Positions 16,749 to 24,784 of a DNA stretch of 64,000 nucleotides are shown here, one piece after another. The first letter of the stretch is position 1. The number at the start of each line of letters is the position of its first letter. The stretch lies in assembly GCA_038997305.1 (NCBI GenBank), contig JAWAZZ010000002.1:19546-83545 (forward strand), in the 5' to 3' direction. A program made the translations under genes and the position numbers. Below the pieces are notes generated by a model. The model ran no database searches. It saw nothing but the letters and a program-made list of their open reading frames with translations, and had not been told where the DNA came from. The DNA is from JAHLMO01 sp038997305. Lineage in GTDB: Archaea > Aenigmatarchaeota > Aenigmatarchaeia > CG10238-14 > SpSt-28.

Positions 16749-17750
16749 CTATGTTTTTATTTTTTCGATTAATCTATCTATTTCTTCATTTAACTCTACA
16801 TTTTCAACCTCATTTATTACTAATTCAATTGCGTTTAAAAATTTGTTTTTTCTTGCTCTACCTTTTATTAGTAAGAGTTTTCCGACAAGCATTTGGTTAA
16901 GATAATCTTTTACATTGTCTAACTTTTCTAGAACATCTACTTTGCTTTCTATAATTTTTTCTGCGACATCTCTAAAGGCCACAGCCAAAAAATTATGAGA
17001 AAATGTGTTTATCTCCAATCTTAAATATAAGGAGTTTTTGGGTTCTATTTCGCCGTGAATGTCGCATATAAATTTTTCTTCTTTCTTTCTAACTCTGTTA
17101 GAACATATTGGACAAACTTTAAAGAAAAAATTTTTTCCAAAAACTCTAGTTATAATTCCTATAGTTTCGTAATACCCGAGAGAGTTTAAAGGTCCTTCTA
17201 ATCTTCTGTATTTCTCTTTTGAAAAAAGTTCCATTAAAGAATCTATAGGAGGCAAGTCATCCTTTTCATCAAATTCTATTGTAGTGTTTTTATCAGCGAT
17301 GATATCTATTTCACCAAATATATTTTCTCTTGTTCTTGCATTATAAATTTTTAATATATCACCTTCTTTTATTTTCATTTCTTCAGCTTCTTGTGCGTAT
17401 TCATTCCAAAAAACTAGTCTTGCATAATCCGTATTATCAGCAACAAGAAGAACTTTTAAAAAACCTTTTTCTCCATCTTTTCTCTCAAATTCTTTTAAAG
17501 GAAAAGTTTTAAAAACTTTAACTCTTACGTTAACATTTCTCATTCCGCTAACCAATTCACTAAGTGGCGTAAATGTTTTAATATTTCTTATATCTAATCC
17601 ATAATCTCTTGCGACTAAAATTGCAGCACCTTCCTCACTTATCAATCCACTAAATTCAAACAGTTTTTGTTTAATCTCTTCCCTTATTTTTTCTTCTGGT
17701 ACTTTAAATTTCTCTTTTATAATTTTAATAATTTCTTCAACCTTTCCCAT
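16749..17750 (-). CDS. RPA-like single-stranded DNA-binding protein
   Basis: The 333-residue protein begins with a helical segment. An OB-fold follows (NVRVKVFKTFPL ... LKVLLVADNTDYARLVFWNE ... IKEGDILKIYNA), typical of archaeal RPA. A second OB region then carries a zinc-binding insert (CPICSNRVRKKE ... FICDIHG), as in the C-terminal DNA-binding domain of RPA70. It coats ssDNA during replication and repair and lies directly upstream of radA. Its start overlaps the end of the glycosyltransferase gene by 14 bases. Confidence 0.9.
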   Translation of the reverse strand: MGKVEEIIKIIKEKFKVPEEKIREEIKQKLFEFSGLISEEGAAILVARDYGLDIRNIKTFTPLSELVSGMRNVNVRVKVFKTFPLKEFERKDGEKGFLKVLLVADNTDYARLVFWNEYAQEAEEMKIKEGDILKIYNARTRENIFGEIDIIADKNTTIEFDEKDDLPPIDSLMELFSKEKYRRLEGPLNSLGYYETIGIITRVFGKNFFFKVCPICSNRVRKKEEKFICDIHGEIEPKNSLYLRLEINTFSHNFLAVAFRDVAEKIIESKVDVLEKLDNVKDYLNQMLVGKLLLIKGRARKNKFLNAIELVINEVENVELNEEIDRLIEKIKT

Positions 17751-18789
17751 AATTAAAGAGCAATTTATATAATTTTAGATACTCTTTAGCTGCATTATTC
17801 CAATCAAATTTTGACAACTCTTTTTTCTTCTCTTCTAGCAAGTCTTTATAAAGCTTTTTGTTTTTCCAAATCTCTAAAATTTTAGTGATTGCATCGTTTA
17901 GATTTTCACATTCTACACTAAGCGCTTTAATTTCTTTTGGTATGTCAGAAAATTTAAATGTTATCGCAAGTGTATTACAACTTAATGCTTCTAATATTGG
18001 TAGACCAAACCCCTCTACTATAGAAGGAAAAATTAAAAAATGAGATTTGGAATATATTTCTATCAATTTTTTATCGTCGACTTTATCTAAGATTACTATA
18101 TCCTTCTCACCCCTTAAATTACTTAAATCGAAGTTAGTATAATAGACAGATTTTAACTTACCACCAACAATAAAAAGTTTGCATTTAGTTTTCTTTTTTA
18201 ATTCTCTATATAATTTTATTGCTAAATCAACTCTTTTTCTAAAAGAATAATTGCCAACAAAACACAAAGTAAGATTTTTTTCTTTTTTGACTATTTGTTT
18301 AAATTTTTTTCTATCTATTCCTTCTAGTATAATTTTTGCATCATATCTTTTAAAAACCTTTTCAATTTGTTGCTTTGTTAACGAGCTATTGGCTACTATA
18401 ATTTTTGCTCTCGAAGCAAGCTTCCAGATAATATATGAAAGTAGATATACAAGAAAACCAGCCTTAAATTTTAGTTTTTTCCAATAAAGTATTGGGAACA
18501 AGTCATGAAAAGTAACTATAGTTTTATTTTTATAAAAAATACTTGCCAAGAAACCAAGTTCTGGAGAAACAGCATGTATGACATCTACTTTTTTACCTTT
18601 AATCAAAGTTAAAAAGTTAGAATAAAATAAACTGTATATAAATCCTAAAAATCCTTTGTGAAATTTTTTTCTGAAGACCAAATCTATTTCAACATCGTTT
18701 TTTAATCTTGAATAAAGCTCATATGCGTATCTTGCTAAACCTTTGGTTTCTTTTATAGAGAATTCTGGGGATATCAACAAGACTTTCAT
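17737..18789 (-). CDS. Family 4-type (GT-B) glycosyltransferase
   Basis: The 350-residue protein has a GT-B pattern: an N-terminal glycine-rich KETKGLARYAYEL segment, LCFVGNYSFRKRVDLAI at the domain junction, and IFPSIVEGFGLPILEAL, the nucleotide-sugar-binding EGFGLP motif with the catalytic-site Glu. It probably adds a sugar to a lipid carrier or surface glycan. Its placement between histone and RPA genes looks like operon packing rather than function. The histone stop overlaps its start by 4 bases. Confidence 0.88.
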   Translation of the reverse strand: MKVLLISPEFSIKETKGLARYAYELYSRLKNDVEIDLVFRKKFHKGFLGFIYSLFYSNFLTLIKGKKVDVIHAVSPELGFLASIFYKNKTIVTFHDLFPILYWKKLKFKAGFLVYLLSYIIWKLASRAKIIVANSSLTKQQIEKVFKRYDAKIILEGIDRKKFKQIVKKEKNLTLCFVGNYSFRKRVDLAIKLYRELKKKTKCKLFIVGGKLKSVYYTNFDLSNLRGEKDIVILDKVDDKKLIEIYSKSHFLIFPSIVEGFGLPILEALSCNTLAITFKFSDIPKEIKALSVECENLNDAITKILEIWKNKKLYKDLLEEKKKELSKFDWNNAAKEYLKLYKLLFNYGKG

Positions 18790-19004
18790 TCTAGATTTAG
18801 TTTTTTGATAGCGAGTTTTATATCTTCTTTGAATATAGTGTTTCTTTTGGCGTGTTTAGCAATTTCGTTCGCAACTTTTAGTATATTGCTAACTTTTTCT
18901 TGTAAGATTTCAGATAGTTCTTTAGCAGCTTCATAAGAAATTCTTTCTATTCCTAATTCTTTTGAAACTTTTTTGAAGTAGTTTATACTGAATATTTTTT
19001 TCAT
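18786..19004 (-). CDS. Archaeal histone
   Basis: The 72-residue protein has the single histone fold: ERISYEAAKELSEILQEKVSNIL (long central helix) and AKHAKRNTIFKEDIKLAIKKL, matching the AKHAGRKTVKASDIELA motif of archaeal histones. The usual short N-terminus (MAELPIAPVGRII) is replaced by a basic one (KKIFSINYFKKVSKE). It is the first gene of the run leading to RPA, radA and bud32. It should dimerise and wrap DNA. Confidence 0.92.
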   Translation of the reverse strand: MKKIFSINYFKKVSKELGIERISYEAAKELSEILQEKVSNILKVANEIAKHAKRNTIFKEDIKLAIKKLNLE

Positions 19005-19065
19005 AATATCTACAGTTTTTTGAAGAAATTTATAAATATGAAAATAGACAAAAGCAATTTGTATT

Positions 19066-19644
19066 ATGGCAAATATAAGTGAGTTATTAGTTTTAATAGT
19101 TTTGAGTTCTTTAACTATTTTGCCCTTAATGTTTTCTTCTAAAAATTATCAGCTTGTTGGAGACTTTCAGAAAATAGGAGCTTTGCCAGAGATTACTTCT
19201 TCATCTAGTGATGAATTTTCTAAAGTCTCTAGAAATCTTTCACCAGAAATTTGTAAAGAAAGAGTATCTAATGCTGGTGCTACTATAGAGATTTCTGTCA
19301 ACAATTTAGAAAATAATATTGTCGCTGAAATAACTCGTGTAACATCTAATAATAAGGTTTATGCAAGGATTTCTTCCAAGGAAAGTGTTTATTCTGTTGT
19401 AACTAATAATATAACTTGCGAACTAATTTCGGGCAACGAAAAAGAAATATTGTCTTTAACTTCTTCTAAAGGAAGATTAACCATGGGATATGTTAATGGA
19501 AGTTACTTTGAAGAAACATATGGAATGGCTAGTAAGTTAGATTACTTAGTAAGATATTGTAGGAAGGAATTAAATAACACAAAGGAGCTCATAATCTCAA
19601 TAATTAATACCTCTAGCTGTTTGAGTGGTAAGTTTAATATCTAA
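19066..19644 (+). CDS. Secreted or membrane-anchored protein, unknown
   Basis: The 192-residue protein has a hydrophobic N-terminal segment (about residues 6-24) consistent with a signal peptide or anchor. The rest is Ser/Asn/Thr-rich with five Cys and several N-X-S/T sequons, unlike the Lys-rich cytosolic proteins around it. It may be an extracellular glycoprotein. I recognise no domain. It is divergent from the histone gene, 61 bases away, and precedes rpl7ae. Confidence 0.6.
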   Translation: MANISELLVLIVLSSLTILPLMFSSKNYQLVGDFQKIGALPEITSSSSDEFSKVSRNLSPEICKERVSNAGATIEISVNNLENNIVAEITRVTSNNKVYARISSKESVYSVVTNNITCELISGNEKEILSLTSSKGRLTMGYVNGSYFEETYGMASKLDYLVRYCRKELNNTKELIISIINTSSCLSGKFNI

Positions 19645-19652
19645 AAAATAAA

Positions 19653-19660
19653 TTTATATA
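19653..19660 (+). promoter_or_regulatory. TATA box of the L7Ae-S28e-L24e operon
   Basis: TTTATATA within an A/T block, centred about 25 bases before the ATG at 19682, places the expected transcription start at or just before the start codon. This supports a leaderless mRNA and the ATG rather than the upstream in-frame TTG at 19667. Confidence 0.55.
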
Positions 19661-19681
19661 TTTTGGTTGAATTATAATTCT

Positions 19682-20059
19682 ATGGCACCAAAATATGTAA
19701 AATTTGACGTACCAGAAGAAATACAGGAAAAAGTACTGAGATTAGTAGAGACAGCAAGAACTACAGGAAAAATTAAAAAAGGAACCAATGAAGTTACAAA
19801 AGCTGTAGAAAGAGGTCAGGCCAAACTTGTAATAATAGCTATGAATGTAGATCCAGAAGAAATCGTAATGCATTTACCACTATTATGCGAAGAGAAAAAA
19901 GTACCATACATATATGTAAAGAACAAAGAAGATTTGGGTAAAGCTGCAGGCATACAAGTATCTGCAGCAAGTGCATGTATAATTGAAGTTGGTGAGGGAA
20001 AGAAATTATTTGATGAAATTATAAATTGGATTAAGAACAATACACCACAGAAATTTTAA
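19682..20059 (+). CDS. rpl7ae: Ribosomal protein L7Ae
   Basis: L7Ae binds kink-turns in 23S rRNA, box C/D and H/ACA RNAs and, in many archaea, RNase P RNA. The 125-residue protein has KKGTNEVTKAVERGQAKLV (the RNA-binding motif), MNVDPEEIVMHLP and AAGIQVSAASACII, all diagnostic. I chose ATG 19682 because MAPKY aligns with the family start and because of the TATA position. It begins an operon with S28e and L24e. Confidence 0.96.
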   Translation: MAPKYVKFDVPEEIQEKVLRLVETARTTGKIKKGTNEVTKAVERGQAKLVIIAMNVDPEEIVMHLPLLCEEKKVPYIYVKNKEDLGKAAGIQVSAASACIIEVGEGKKLFDEIINWIKNNTPQKF

Positions 20060-20071
20060 TTAACATAAAAC

Positions 20072-20278
20072 ATGGCTGAATTACATCCTGCAGAAGTAAT
20101 AGAAATAATTGGAAGGGCAAGCTCTAAGGGAGTTACTCAAGTAAAATGTAGAGTATTAGAAGGAAAGGAAAAGGGTTCTATAGTTATAAGAAATGTTAGC
20201 GGACCTGTAAGAGTTGGAGACATATTACTTCTAAAGGAAGTTGAAATGGAAAGTGAAGAGAAAATTGAAGAAAGATGA
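20072..20278 (+). CDS. rps28e: Ribosomal protein S28e
   Basis: The 68-residue small-subunit protein has the diagnostic AEVIEIIGRASSKGVTQVKCRVLEG and RNVSGPVRVGDIL segments and an acidic C-terminus with a REAR-like end (EERxx). It lies 12 bases after rpl7ae, and its TGA overlaps the ATG of rpl24e (ATGA), so translation is coupled. The order L7Ae-S28e-L24e is the common archaeal arrangement. Confidence 0.96.
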   Translation: MAELHPAEVIEIIGRASSKGVTQVKCRVLEGKEKGSIVIRNVSGPVRVGDILLLKEVEMESEEKIEER

Positions 20279-20451
20279 TTTGTAACTATTGCAATAGGGA
20301 AATTAAAAAAGGAACTGGAAAAATGTATGTAACATCAGTGGGAAAAGTCTATTTATTTTGCTCTTCTAAATGTGAAAAATATTTTCTGATGGGAAGAAAA
20401 TTAAAATCTCATAAATGGTTAAAAGATGAAATTAAAGCTAGAAGTAGATAG
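20275..20451 (+). CDS. rpl24e: Ribosomal protein L24e
   Basis: A 58-residue frame starts with the ATG that overlaps the S28e stop. It shows the L24e zinc motif and signature: CNYC at residues 3-6, GTGKMYV, FCSSKCEKYF and a basic C-terminus. Four Cys (two CX2-3C pairs) should bind zinc. The protein bridges the two ribosomal subunits. Its last 26 bases overlap the start of the Cas4-like gene in another frame. Confidence 0.95.
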   Translation: MICNYCNREIKKGTGKMYVTSVGKVYLFCSSKCEKYFLMGRKLKSHKWLKDEIKARSR

Positions 20452-21448
20452 AAGAACAATAGAAAGAAGCGTTGAGATAATAGATTTTATAGGTAAAAAG
20501 AGCATAGATAATTTACTTTTTGAGTTTCTGACTAATAAAATCTATATAACAGATATATTGTTCCTAGCTTTGGATAAGTTAAATAGAGACGATAAAATAA
20601 TTTCTAAAGTAGATGAGATAGAGAAGAATGATTTTTTAGATGAAAACTATAAAAACGAATTAATAAAGTATTTAGAGAAGAAAATCTCTGAGTTAGGAAA
20701 CAAACCATTTTTTACTTCTTTAGAAATTTCTAAATTTTACCAATGTCAAAGAAGATTCTTTTTAGAAAAAGTTGTTCATTCTAAACAGAAAAAATCTGAA
20801 AAAAGCTATAAAGGAGAAGTATTTCATAAATCCATTAGCAATTTTATTAGAAACTATAATAAGTATGTAGATAATATAGAAGTTTTAGCTTCGATGGTTA
20901 CGGAGGATGTTATGAAAGAATATGAGAGAAAAGTAAAAGTAGACAAATCAGAAGTATTAAAATATCTTTATCAGATAGACTCCTTTATAAGAAAGCAAAA
21001 CTTCAAGTATATAATTTCTGAACCAATACTAATTTCAATAAAATATGGAATAGTTGGCACACCAGATATAATAGGAATAACAAGAGATAATGAAATTATT
21101 CCTTTTGAGATAAAAACAAAAACTAACAGAATTAAAGAAGGATTAAAAATTCAGATAGTTGGAGAAGCGTTTGTAACTGAGGTTTGTTTTAGAAAAGAAG
21201 TTAATAAATCATTTCTTTTAAGTCTTCAGAACGAAAAAACATTTGAAATAAATATTACAGAATCTGACAAAAAGCAGATACAAAACTTATTGAATATGAT
21301 GAAAAAAGTTTTGCTAAGTATGAGAATTCCGCCTATGAGCAATTTACCTAACTTCAGAAAAACAGTATGCCCATATTGTCATGTAAAGGAAACTTGTGAT
21401 TTTATAGAGGAACTAAAAAGAGGTTTACTAAAGCAGAAAGGTTCTTAA
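20426..21448 (+). CDS. Cas4/RecB-like PD-(D/E)XK nuclease with predicted Fe-S cluster
   Basis: The 340-residue protein has the complete Cas4-type pattern. Cys107 (YQCQRRFFLE) is followed by active-site His134 (GEVFHKS), Asp214 (GTPDII), Glu228-X-Lys230 (FEIKTK) and Gln243, then three clustered Cys at 315, 318 and 324 (CPYCHVKETC) that complete a 4Fe-4S site with Cys107. The N-terminal ~95 residues are a helical extension not seen in short Cas4 proteins. There is no CRISPR array or other cas gene here, so a role in DNA end processing or repair is more likely than spacer acquisition. It overlaps rpl24e by 26 bases. Confidence 0.85.
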   Translation: MKLKLEVDRRTIERSVEIIDFIGKKSIDNLLFEFLTNKIYITDILFLALDKLNRDDKIISKVDEIEKNDFLDENYKNELIKYLEKKISELGNKPFFTSLEISKFYQCQRRFFLEKVVHSKQKKSEKSYKGEVFHKSISNFIRNYNKYVDNIEVLASMVTEDVMKEYERKVKVDKSEVLKYLYQIDSFIRKQNFKYIISEPILISIKYGIVGTPDIIGITRDNEIIPFEIKTKTNRIKEGLKIQIVGEAFVTEVCFRKEVNKSFLLSLQNEKTFEINITESDKKQIQNLLNMMKKVLLSMRIPPMSNLPNFRKTVCPYCHVKETCDFIEELKRGLLKQKGS

Positions 21449-21466
21449 AATCGAATATTAAACTAA

Positions 21467-21552
21467 TGCGGGGGGTGGGATTTGAACCCACGACGGCACT
21501 AAGCCACTGGGACCTCAACCCAGCGCCCTTGTCCAGGCTAGGCGACCCCCGC
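21467..21552 (-). tRNA. tRNA-Leu (anticodon GAG)
   Basis: The reverse strand gives acceptor GCGGGGG/CCCCCGC with A73, anticodon stem CTGGG/CCCAG around TTGAGGT (anticodon GAG), a long class II variable arm, and T-loop TTCAAAT. The 86-base length fits tRNA-Leu. No intron is seen. It lies between the Cas4-like and site-2 protease genes, antisense to both. Confidence 0.95.
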
Positions 21553-21584
21553 ATAAACTATATAAAGAAATTTAACTAATTTTT

Positions 21585-22703
21585 ATGACGATAGAATATA
21601 TACTAACATTCGCGATAATATTGATAATATCAATATTTTTGTATCTAGATCGAAAAAATTTAGAAATTAGAGGAATAATTATCTTGAGAAGAACGAAAAA
21701 GTTCAATAAATTTTTTGATTCTATTTCTAATAAATACAGGAAATTACTTGATTATTTGGGTTATATATCTATAGCTTCTGCTTTTATATCAGTCGGAATA
21801 TTTTTCTATTACACCATCACAGAATTATTTAAGCCACCAAAAAACATAGCTCCCATACAAGTGGTTTTGCCTTCTGTGCCAGGTTTGTGTTCTAGCGGTT
21901 TTGTTCTTTGTGTACCCCCATACTTTTGGTTTTTGATTATACCTCTAATAGCAATTTTTCACGAAGCTATGCATGCCATTTATGCAAGACTATCTAATCT
22001 TAAAATAAAGTCAGTGGGTTACGCGTTTTTATTAGTTTTGCCAGCTTTTTTTGTAGAGATAGATGAGAAAAAACTCAAAAGAGTAAAAACATTAGATAAA
22101 TTAAAGATTTTTTCTGCCGGTTCTTTTGGAAACTTTATATTAGCTTTTATAGGTTTTATATTTTTGTTCGTTGTTTCTAGAGCTTTCGATTTAATGTACG
22201 AGCCAAGCGGTTTAATTTTCGATGTGATAAATAACTCACCTGCATATTATGCAAATCTTTCTGGTATTTTGATTGGTATAAACGATAATGAAATAAAAAC
22301 TATATCAGATTTAGAAAAAATAAAGAAAGATCTTCAACCAAATCAAACAATAAAGGTAATAACTACAGAAGGAATTTATAATATTACGCTAACAGAAAAC
22401 AAAACCATAGGAATAATTATAAAAGAAGTTTATTATAAGGGTAAAAACCAGTTTTTTGAATCTAATAAGGAAACAATTTTGCTTATATTTTCTTTAGTAA
22501 GAGAATTTTTATTCTGGCTAATACTCTTGAATTTTGGTATAGGAATGTTTAATCTTTTACCAATAAAACCTCTTGATGGTGGTTTGTTTTTTGAAGAAAT
22601 ATTCAGTAAACTAAAACATGGAGATAAATTATATGCAACACTTTCAATACTAACTATAGTTCTTATTATACTTTTGTTCCTGAAAACATTTATAAGATTT
22701 TAG
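21585..22703 (+). CDS. Site-2 protease family (M50) intramembrane metalloprotease with PDZ domain
   Basis: The 372-residue protein has hydrophobic segments flanking a zinc-binding HEAMH (126-130). A PDZ-like segment lies between (GLIFDVINNSPAYYANLSG, ISDLEKIKKDL), and the second active-site motif is LLPIKPLDGG near residue 325. It cleaves membrane-spanning substrates such as anchored regulators or signal remnants; the substrate here is unknown. It stands alone between a tRNA and the convergent rps3ae, overlapping the latter by 4 bases. Confidence 0.9.
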   Translation: MTIEYILTFAIILIISIFLYLDRKNLEIRGIIILRRTKKFNKFFDSISNKYRKLLDYLGYISIASAFISVGIFFYYTITELFKPPKNIAPIQVVLPSVPGLCSSGFVLCVPPYFWFLIIPLIAIFHEAMHAIYARLSNLKIKSVGYAFLLVLPAFFVEIDEKKLKRVKTLDKLKIFSAGSFGNFILAFIGFIFLFVVSRAFDLMYEPSGLIFDVINNSPAYYANLSGILIGINDNEIKTISDLEKIKKDLQPNQTIKVITTEGIYNITLTENKTIGIIIKEVYYKGKNQFFESNKETILLIFSLVREFLFWLILLNFGIGMFNLLPIKPLDGGLFFEEIFSKLKHGDKLYATLSILTIVLIILLFLKTFIRF

Positions 22704-23263
22704 GAAGCTATTTTATCTTTTCTCTCTATTTTTATAATTTCAAAGAATTTGGGTATCGCAATTTTTTTGACTTCTTTTTCTATTTTCTTTAGAACATTGT
22801 TTTTAAGTATCATATCTTCTATAATTTCTTTTAGTGTCATCTGAGATAAAAGCTTTATCGTATTTTCTTCAACAATTTTTCTGATGGTTTTCTCTTGCTT
22901 TCCTCTGAGTCTTCTAAAAGTAAGTATATATTTTACTCTTAATAGTGCATTATCTTTTGTTTTTACGTTTACATACACGTTCATCCTCTTTATTCCTACA
23001 TATACATGGCTTTGAATGTATTCTCTTAAACTCTCTATTCCATCAAATCTACTATGAGCTATTCCATTGTCTACTTTAGTAATTCTAAACCAGACTTTAT
23101 AATGATATTTGTTAGATTGAGTTACTTCTGTTAGATTTAAACAAAACCTTCTGTTAACTAAATAGGAATAATCGCTACAAAAGGTATCTGATATCTCTTT
23201 GTTTCCAAATTCTTCACTTGCTAACAACTTGACTCTGAATAATTGTTTTTTTGTCTTAGCCAT
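22700..23263 (-). CDS. rps3ae: Ribosomal protein S3Ae
   Basis: The 187-residue small-subunit protein specific to archaea and eukaryotes has the family's KVWFRITKVDNGIAHSRFDG and REYIQSHV segments and the YILTFRRLRGKQ region. It is encoded immediately after rps15, with the rps15 stop and this start sharing TAATG, indicating coupled translation. Confidence 0.96.
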   Translation of the reverse strand: MAKTKKQLFRVKLLASEEFGNKEISDTFCSDYSYLVNRRFCLNLTEVTQSNKYHYKVWFRITKVDNGIAHSRFDGIESLREYIQSHVYVGIKRMNVYVNVKTKDNALLRVKYILTFRRLRGKQEKTIRKIVEENTIKLLSQMTLKEIIEDMILKNNVLKKIEKEVKKIAIPKFFEIIKIERKDKIAS

Positions 23264-23667
23264 TATTTAGAGTATTTTTGTACTAATATTTTAGCTTCTT
23301 CAGGATCGTATTTCCAATCAGCAGGTAACTTTCCAACTCTCTTATAGTAACTTTCCAACCTTTTTATTCTAGATTCTATTAGAATTAAACCTCTTCTCGA
23401 ATGTTCATCTTTCCTATGAATTTCTAAGTGCTTTCTCAATCTTACCGCTCTTTTAAGTAAGTTTAACAAATCTTCGGGTATTTCATATCTTATTCCATTT
23501 TCTTCTAAAATTTTTAATATTGGTTTTCCTGTTATTTCTTTTACGCTAGGTATTCCATATGAGTCTCTTAAAATTAATCCGATCATAGATGGCATGTAAC
23601 CTTCTTTAGCTAATTTGACAACTAAATTTTCCACTTCTTTTTTTGAATATTTGACCTTTACTTTCAT
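23263..23667 (-). CDS. rps15: Ribosomal protein S15
   Basis: The 134-residue archaeal S15 (eukaryotic uS15) has PSMIGLILRDSYGIPSVKEITG in the archaeal N-terminal extension and the conserved rRNA-binding core HRKDEHSRRGLILIESRIKRLESYY. I chose ATG 23667; an in-frame GTG two codons upstream adds nothing family-like. It heads a two-gene operon with rps3ae. Confidence 0.95.
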   Translation of the reverse strand: MKVKVKYSKKEVENLVVKLAKEGYMPSMIGLILRDSYGIPSVKEITGKPILKILEENGIRYEIPEDLLNLLKRAVRLRKHLEIHRKDEHSRRGLILIESRIKRLESYYKRVGKLPADWKYDPEEAKILVQKYSK

Positions 23668-23696
23668 AATCACAATTATTTAATATTATAAAGTAT

Positions 23697-23900
23697 TTAT
23701 TTTTTTGAAATTTCCCTTAAAAATATAGTTAAAATTAGTATGAATATAGAAAAGAAAATAACAGCAGAATTAATAGATATTAACCAAAAAGAAATAGATT
23801 TAGAAAAAGGCGAAATTAGTATTCCTAGTACTATCAATAGTGCTGAGAATATTATTACATAGGTTGTGATTCTTTCTAGTAATGTTAATTTTTCTTTCAT
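23697..23900 (-). CDS. Small two-TM membrane protein, unknown
   Basis: The 67-residue protein is predicted to cross the membrane twice (about residues 11-29 and 37-59), with a basic C-terminus (REISKK) and a charged N-terminus. Codon use matches neighbours. It lies 29 bases upstream of rps15 on the same strand and may be co-transcribed. No family is recognised. Confidence 0.5.
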   Translation of the reverse strand: MKEKLTLLERITTYVIIFSALLIVLGILISPFSKSISFWLISINSAVIFFSIFILILTIFLREISKK

Positions 23901-24086
23901 AAATTTTAAATAGGAAAACCATAAATTATAATATTATGGGAAAGAAAAAGAAAGAATGATAAGAAATATCACAACAAAGCAAATTTTCATGTTTTTAAGA
24001 GAATGAAAAGAAAAAAATTTTTGCTCCTTTTTCTTTCATTTTTTAATGTTCCTTATAATTATATTTGCTATACTTGAAACTTTTAT

Positions 24087-24176
24087 CGCCCCGGCCGGGA
24101 TTCGAACCCGGGTCTGCGGCGTTCTGTTGGATTAACATTGACAGGCCGCCATCCTAGACCACTAGACGACCGGGGC
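24087..24176 (-). tRNA. tRNA-Asp (anticodon GTC) with intron
   Basis: The reverse strand gives acceptor GCCCCGG/CCGGGGC and discriminator G73, the Asp identity base. The anticodon stem GCGGC/GCCGC surrounds a loop starting CTGTCA, anticodon GTC, and the T-loop is TTCGAAT. The 90-base span exceeds a mature tRNA by about 17 bases, located after position 37, the canonical archaeal intron position. Antisense position relative to the DUF123 gene start is only 50 bases, so promoters are close. Confidence 0.9.
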
Positions 24177-24229
24177 ACGGCACAATTATAAATATTATAT
24201 ATTTTCGATAAGCTATAAAAAATAAAAAT

Positions 24230-24631
24230 ATGAGAGGCTCATATATTCTAATTTTAAGATTAGAGAAAGACGAAAAAATAGCGGTAGGTAAGTTAGGAGA
24301 GATTGAATTTAAAAAAGGATATTATTGCTATGTTGGCAGTGCTAATGGAAAAAATTTAGAAATCGAAGATAGAATAAGAAGATATTTTAAACTTAATTTA
24401 GAAAAGAAGGGCAATCTGAAGTGGCACATAGATTACCTTCTTGTAAATCCTAATGTTAAAATAATAGATATTATAAAGACAAAACTAGAAGAGTGCAAAT
24501 TAGCTAGAAAAGTTGAGAATGCATGTATCGAAAGTATACCAGGTTTTGGAAATAGTGATTGTGATTGTGAATCTCATTTATTTTTTCACTATATAAATCC
24601 AAAAATAAAGCTTCTAAAAATTTTGAAGTAA
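24230..24631 (+). CDS. DUF123 / GIY-YIG-like nuclease-superfamily protein
   Basis: The 133-residue protein matches the archaeal DUF123 (Uri-superfamily) pattern: SYILILRL, GYYCYVGSANG (the position of the GIY-YIG tyrosines), RRYF and KWHIDYLL, plus conserved Cys residues near the end (CKLA, CDCES, SHLFF). In some archaea this domain is fused to endonuclease III, suggesting a DNA-repair link. Activity of stand-alone forms is not established to my knowledge. The stop lies 2 bases from the 5S rRNA 3' end. Confidence 0.8.
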   Translation: MRGSYILILRLEKDEKIAVGKLGEIEFKKGYYCYVGSANGKNLEIEDRIRRYFKLNLEKKGNLKWHIDYLLVNPNVKIIDIIKTKLEECKLARKVENACIESIPGFGNSDCDCESHLFFHYINPKIKLLKILK

Positions 24632-24633
24632 TT

Positions 24634-24757
24634 GTGGGTGGCGACGCACTCCCTTTCCCGCCACATGCGTGGCAGTACTCGGGAGTACGCTGGCCGGTTT
24701 CACTTCCGTGTTCGGTATGGGTACGGGTGGTTCCCGGCCGCTTTGGTCGCCACCCAC
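24634..24757 (-). rRNA. 5S ribosomal RNA
   Basis: The reverse strand reads as archaeal 5S rRNA: terminal stem GTGGGTGGCGAC paired with its complement at the other end, a CCCATACCGAACACGGAAG loop typical of 5S, and an internal GTACTCCCGAGTACTGC region. Length is about 124 bases and it is strongly GC-rich against the AT-rich background. It is not linked to 16S or 23S genes in this window. It is divergent from srp54. Confidence 0.96.
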
Positions 24758-24784
24758 AATAATAAAAAGAAAAAATAAATATTT

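Noticed and set aside
23940..24020. Very short Lys-rich frames (for example MGKKKKE) that might be an L41e-like peptide
   Set aside because: Seven residues plus stop, and the next frames of 16-24 residues lack the Arg/Lys-only composition of L41e.
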